From a bacterium (lineage in GTDB: Bacteria > Patescibacteriota > Microgenomatia > Levybacterales > UBA12049), in NCBI GenBank assembly GCA_021820025.1, contig JAKAEF010000010.1, forward strand, positions 1 to 14,697: a stretch of 14,697 bases of DNA, read 5' to 3'. Positions 14,551-14,697 of this stretch are shown in pieces. Under the pieces are notes generated by a model. That model was not told the origin of the DNA. It did not search any database and saw only the letters and a list, made by a program, of their open reading frames with translations. Numbering within the stretch: position 1 is the stretch's first letter; every line of letters starts with the position of its first letter. The position numbers and the translations under genes were made by a program.

Positions 14551-14697
14551 ACTATAAAAGGTCATACCGCTACTCATTTATTACAACAAGCATTACGCGA
14601 TGTGTTAGGGCAGCATGTTCATCAAACTGGATCTAATATTACAACAGAAAGATTACGATTTGATTTTAGTCATCCTGAGAAATTAACCGATGAACAA
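14551..14697 (+). CDS. alaS: Alanyl-tRNA synthetase, editing domain continuing after the UGA (partial)
   Basis: In the same frame, right after the UGA, 49 codons read TIKGHTATHLLQQALRDVLG, then HVHQTGSNITTERLRFDF and SHPEKLTDEQ, running off the window. This is the start of the AlaRS editing domain, including the first two zinc/catalytic ligands (HTATH, at 14563-14577). There is no ATG, GTG or TTG between the UGA and HTATH. A GTG in DVLG would remove the histidines, so independent initiation would not give a working editing domain. An ATG overlapping the stop (14547) is in another frame. Readthrough, a base error, or a recent nonsense mutation best explain the arrangement. Confidence 0.85.

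Noticed and set aside
14547..14610. ATGA overlap giving a coupled downstream gene
   Set aside because: The ATG at 14547 opens a different frame with no AlaRS similarity; the homologous frame has no usable start before the HTATH motif.
14548..14620. Selenocysteine insertion at the alaS UGA
   Set aside because: No convincing SECIS hairpin follows. Only a 3-bp GGT/ACC pairing is seen, and the site is a variable linker position in AlaRS, not a redox site.
13159..14697. UGA read as glycine throughout, as in Gracilibacteria/Absconditabacteria
   Set aside because: The large genes rpoB, rpoC and fusA run thousands of codons with no in-frame UGA and use GGN for glycine. A fully reassigned UGA would be frequent.

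Overview
The window reads as a low-GC chromosome segment from a member of the Candidate Phyla Radiation (Patescibacteria), most likely Microgenomates-like. That placement is an inference. It rests on an S12 with an N-terminal insertion, an AlaRS of the type I recall from this group (an MPAGEPGGPDSE segment plus a Cys cluster), a cyclophilin with an FHRVEDWVIQGGD core, and single-anchor surface proteins with Pro/Thr-rich linkers. No rRNA or tRNA gene, insertion sequence or CRISPR array was seen.

Layout. (1) 1-450: a small glycine-zipper/YtxH-like protein gene on the minus strand, readable only if two -1 frame changes at A-runs are allowed, with a near-perfect Shine-Dalgarno and a possible terminator. 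(2) 451-1645: a divergent pair, a HAD-like hydrolase (minus) and a membrane-anchored protein of unknown function (plus). (3) 1684-3792: fusA (EF-G), minus. (4) 3793-4589: a regulatory region and a membrane-anchored cyclophilin on the plus strand. (5) 4746-12969: a minus-strand operon rpoB-rpoC-rpsL-rpsG with a consensus-like promoter, a structured leader, an internal promoter before rpsL and a clear terminator after rpsG. (6) 12970-14697: a divergent promoter region and alaS (plus), which runs off the window.

The core is the familiar rpoBC-rpsL-rpsG-fusA transcription/translation cluster, but the cyclophilin gene is inserted in the opposite orientation between rpsG and fusA, so fusA has its own promoter region. 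The four stand-alone genes (HAD, anchored protein, cyclophilin, alaS) all carry a -10-like box 6-11 nt before the start codon, which predicts leaderless mRNAs. rpoB and fusA instead have leaders with terminator-like hairpins.

Most striking points: an in-frame UGA in alaS exactly between the aminoacylation half and the editing domain, in a window where no gene uses UGA as its natural stop; natural substitutions at rifamycin-contact positions of RpoB; and small regulatory palindromes at several promoters.
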